From NCBI GenBank assembly GCA_013811715.1, contig JACCUS010000407.1:1-5707 (forward strand): a stretch of 5,707 nucleotides of DNA, in the 5' to 3' direction. The position numbers were made by a program, and so were the translations under genes. Position 1 is the stretch's first letter; every line of letters begins with the position of its first letter. This stretch comes from Nocardioidaceae bacterium (lineage in GTDB: Bacteria; Actinomycetota; Actinomycetes; Propionibacteriales; Nocardioidaceae). The notes below the pieces were generated by a model. That model had not been told where the DNA came from, did not search any database, and was given only the letters and a program-made list of their open reading frames with translations. Shown here one piece after another: positions 4,021 through 5,707 of the stretch.

Positions 4021-4860
4021 TCAGGCGCGCTGTAGGACCACATCGCCACTCCCTGTGCGAATGCTCAGCTCGACGGTCTGCTCACCGTCGGCCGGGCCGT
4101 CACTGGCGTTCAGCGACGACTTCGTCTCCCCCGAGCCGGTCATGATGTCGAGGTAGGCGGCGGTGCCGTGGGCCACCGCGACCAAGATGTCTCCGGAGCC
4201 CGTCTTCGCCTTGAGCCGGCCGCGCTCGATGCGGTGCACCTGTAGGTCGCCGGAGCCGACCAGCAGGTCGACGCTGTCACCGGCGTGGCCGATCTCGATG
4301 TCGCCGGACCCGGCCTTGGCCTTGAACGACCCGACGACCTGTCTGATCTCGATGTCGCCCGACCCGCTCAGGCAGTCGGCGTCGCCTCCGATGTAGCCGA
4401 TCTTGGCCTCGGCCGACCCGGTCTTGGCGGACAGCGACCCCGACACGGTGCCGATGGCCACGTCGCCGGAGCCGCTCTTGGCGGTGACGTCTGTGGCGTG
4501 CTCGATGTAGACCTCTCCGGACCCGCTGCCCACCTGCGCCCTCCCCAACTCCCCGCGGGTGTCGAGGTCGGCGGACCCGAGCTGCACGTCGATACTGCTC
4601 CCGGTGGGAACGTGGATCGTCGCTGTGACCTCGCCCTTGCGTCCTAAGAGCCCACTCTTGACCCTCGGGAGGAGGACGACGACCTCGTCGCCGCGCTGTT
4701 CGACCCTGGCCCTGTCGATCAGGTCCTGGGCGGAGCCGTCACCGCGCGTCGGCACGAGCTCAACGGTGGTCTCGGCGGTCTCCTCGGCCCGGATGTGTGC
4801 TTCTCCGGACCACAGCTCGACTCGAAGCTTGACCGGTCCTGGCGTGTGGAACGTCTGCAT
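4021..4860 (-). CDS. DUF4097-family beta-strand repeat protein
   Basis: This 279-residue protein begins MQTFHTPGPVKLRVELWSGE, the typical opening of DUF4097 proteins. Residues 1-92 form a non-repetitive N-terminal part. From residue 95 onward about ten repeats of roughly 18 residues follow, each marked by a GSG(D/E) or GSA turn: 95, 111, 129, 147, 165, 183, 201, 220, 241 and 269. A hydrophobic strand and an S.KA.. strand fill the spacing, suggesting a stacked beta-solenoid. There is no signal peptide or membrane helix, so it is probably cytoplasmic. The molecular function of DUF4097 proteins is not established; some are annotated as putative adhesins, but the lack of an export signal argues against that here. 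The start at 4860 is chosen for AGGAGG five bases upstream. Alternatives are ATG 4878, which overlaps the upstream stop as ATGA, and GTG 4887. It is the second gene of an operon with the RHH protein. Confidence 0.93.
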   Translation of the reverse strand: MQTFHTPGPVKLRVELWSGEAHIRAEETAETTVELVPTRGDGSAQDLIDRARVEQRGDEVVVLLPRVKSGLLGRKGEVTATIHVPTGSSIDVQLGSADLDTRGELGRAQVGSGSGEVYIEHATDVTAKSGSGDVAIGTVSGSLSAKTGSAEAKIGYIGGDADCLSGSGDIEIRQVVGSFKAKAGSGDIEIGHAGDSVDLLVGSGDLQVHRIERGRLKAKTGSGDILVAVAHGTAAYLDIMTGSGETKSSLNASDGPADGEQTVELSIRTGSGDVVLQRA

Positions 4861-4865
4861 GGTGG

Positions 4866-4871
4866 CCTCCT
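4866..4871 (-). promoter_or_regulatory. Shine-Dalgarno that sets the DUF4097 start
   Basis: A perfect AGGAGG lies five bases before the ATG at 4860 and just after the stop of the RHH gene (4877-4875). It favours 4860 over the upstream in-frame ATG at 4878 and GTG at 4887, which have no such site. Confidence 0.8.
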
Positions 4872-4874
4872 GGC

Positions 4875-5435
4875 TCATCGCACCCACCCCTGGATGCGCT
4901 TGTTGGACGAACGATTGCGCCCGGGAGCGCCCGGGCCCATGCCCATGCTGATCCCGGTCGAAGAGATGTTCAGATTGAAATCCGGGTTGCTCGCGACCAT
5001 TCGGGCCGCGTTGACGAGCCAGGTGTTCAGCGACTGGCCGCGGCTGGCGGCGATCTCCTCGGCCCTGACCTTGAGCGACTCGGGCAGCCGAAGGGTGATG
5101 CGGGCGACCGCGCCGTCCTCCTGGCCTTCCTCATCCGCCGGCTCTGCGGGCGAGCCCGGCCCGAACGGCTCGGGCGCCTCCGGTGGGGCCGGCACCCCGC
5201 CGGTCACGACGAAGACCGGCTCGCGGCCTTTCAGTCGTACGTCGACAGTGGTGCCGTCGAGCTCGTTGGTGATGTCGGCCGCTGCTTGGCTGAGGGCGTC
5301 CATCAAGGTGAGGCGGATGGCCGGGTCCAGCGCGAGAGCCAGCCGTTCGGCCGCCTGCCGGACCTCGTCGCTGCCGGCCTCGGCCGCCTGAGCAAGGTCT
5401 CGTCGTAGCGACTCGGAGTATTCGGTGATGTCCAT
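4875..5435 (-). CDS. Ribbon-helix-helix (HicB/Arc-like) DNA-binding protein, probable operon autoregulator
   Basis: The protein has 186 residues in three parts. Residues 1-75 form a helical N-terminal domain (ITEYSESLRRDLAQAAEAG through VDVRLKGREPVFVV). Residues 78-107 are a Pro/Glu/Gly linker. Residues 111-148 are an RHH domain: strand ARITLRLPESL, helix KVRAEEIAASRG and helix QSLNTWLVNAARMVA. A flexible Gly/Met/Arg-rich tail (about 152-186) follows. RHH strands pair in dimers and read the DNA major groove. Annotation pipelines often call such proteins HicB-family antitoxins, but no HicA-like toxin lies beside it; its partner is a DUF4097 gene, 14 bases downstream or overlapping by ATGA. The start at ATG 5435 is chosen because a promoter places the transcript start there; GTG 5441 is two codons upstream. 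The palindrome in the promoter suggests self-repression. Confidence 0.87.
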   Translation of the reverse strand: MDITEYSESLRRDLAQAAEAGSDEVRQAAERLALALDPAIRLTLMDALSQAAADITNELDGTTVDVRLKGREPVFVVTGGVPAPPEAPEPFGPGSPAEPADEEGQEDGAVARITLRLPESLKVRAEEIAASRGQSLNTWLVNAARMVASNPDFNLNISSTGISMGMGPGAPGRNRSSNKRIQGWVR

Positions 5436-5442
5436 GTGCACT

Positions 5443-5471
5443 ACTGTGACACCACAATGACGTCATGTCAA
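5443..5471 (-). promoter_or_regulatory. Promoter of the RHH-DUF4097 operon, probably leaderless, with an operator candidate
   Basis: On the minus strand TTGACA (5471-5466) is a perfect -35. After 17 bases comes CACAGT (5448-5443), which keeps the key A and final T of the -10. Seven bases later is the ATG at 5435. The spacer holds TGACGTCA (5458-5465), a perfect 8-bp palindrome. TGACA (5447-5451) and TGTCA (5466-5470) form an outer inverted pair, and ACCACA occurs at 5451 and 5473. A dimeric repressor bound here would block RNA polymerase directly. Confidence 0.65.
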
Positions 5472-5587
5472 TACCACACGATATTTGCGGTGAAGTGCCA
5501 GGTCAGAAGCGCGCGAGACTGGACAGCGTACCCAGGCTCAGGGACGGGAGTGTTCGGTCAGCGTCACCATGGTGGCATTGAGGGCCG

Positions 5588-5707
5588 TTATGGTGTCGCG
5601 CTGGCGGGAGGGTCGGTACGACGTACCGCCGCCAACAGCAGCTGAGCCACGTCGAGCACCTCGACGTCGTCGGCCGCCGAGCCGCCGGCCTGCAGCTGCG
5701 TGAGCCC
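5588..5707 (-). CDS. C-terminus of an unidentified protein (gene continues beyond the window)
   Basis: The minus-strand frame is open from the window edge to TAA at 5590-5588. The last 39 residues are visible: GLTQLQAGGSAADDVEVLDV, then AQLLLAAVRRTDPPASATP. Third codon positions are nearly all G/C over the first 25 codons, as expected for a real gene here. A likely helix DVEVLDVAQLLLAAVRR precedes a flexible Pro/Ala tail. I cannot assign a family from so little. It lies 152 bases upstream of the RHH start on the same strand. No clear T-tailed terminator follows it; the palindrome CACCATGGTG (5565-5574) is the only nearby hairpin-like element. Confidence 0.6.
   Translation of the reverse strand, partial: GLTQLQAGGSAADDVEVLDVAQLLLAAVRRTDPPASATP

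Noticed and set aside
4875..5435. Complete HicAB toxin-antitoxin module
   Set aside because: Only an RHH protein is present. Neither neighbour resembles HicA, and the 45-residue protein lacks the HicA double-stranded-RNA-binding-like fold and catalytic His.
5458..5465. TGACGTCA as a cAMP-response element
   Set aside because: That reading is eukaryotic. In this bacterial promoter the palindrome is better explained as an operator half-site pair.
5565..5574. CACCATGGTG palindrome as terminator of the upstream minus-strand gene
   Set aside because: There is no loop room for a stable hairpin and no T-tract; it may be chance in GC-rich DNA.
5436..5645. Plus-strand open frame starting beside the RHH promoter
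   Set aside because: Its start lies inside the opposite promoter, the composition is non-coding-like, and it overlaps the better supported minus-strand C-terminal fragment.
1..5707. CRISPR arrays, insertion sequences, rRNA
   Set aside because: No regularly spaced long repeats, transposase-like frames, terminal inverted repeats with target duplications, or rRNA signatures were seen.

Overview
This window looks like chromosomal DNA of a high-GC Actinomycetota. The genes have strongly G/C-biased third codon positions. Two plus-strand genes have a TANNNT -10 element six bases before the start codon, the usual actinobacterial leaderless layout. The dCTP deaminase matches the mycobacterial/streptomycete bifunctional type. 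A Nocardioidaceae-like host (Nocardioides or Kribbella type) is a reasonable guess, but the sequence does not prove it.

Layout. (1) Positions 1-168 hold the 3' end of a chorismate mutase gene (+). (2) At 275 on the minus strand a small secreted protein starts behind a good Shine-Dalgarno; its reading frame runs antisense into the chorismate mutase gene. (3) Positions 276-651 hold no convincing gene, but carry several nested perfect inverted repeats that could fold as RNA. (4) 652-725 is tRNA-Gly(CCC) on the minus strand, divergent from (5) a ten-helix EamA/DMT transporter (842-1669, +). (6) A 134-residue acidic-tailed protein of unknown function (1721-2125, -) converges on the transporter gene. 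(7) A classical short-chain dehydrogenase (2307-3056, +) is preceded by two tiny ORFs chained by ATGA and GTGA overlaps. (8) dcd (3099-3674, +) ends at a strong intrinsic terminator (3692-3726). (9) A 45-residue unrecognised small protein (3739-3876, -) has a strong RBS. (10) A two-gene minus-strand operon encodes a ribbon-helix-helix (RHH) protein (4875-5435) and a DUF4097 repeat protein (4021-4860). Its promoter is well formed and probably leaderless, with a TGACGTCA palindrome between -35 and -10. (11) The window closes with the C-terminus of an unidentified minus-strand protein (5588-5707).

How the parts fit. Chorismate mutase (aromatic amino acids), dcd (dUMP supply for dTMP) and tRNA-Gly are housekeeping genes. 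Between and after them are accessory genes: transporter, SDR, small proteins and the RHH-DUF4097 pair. Nothing marks the window as a phage, transposon or CRISPR locus. The most system-like unit is the RHH-DUF4097 operon with its built-in operator candidate. The least explained stretch is the structured non-coding segment between tRNA-Gly and the small secreted protein, where all three elements lie on the same strand.
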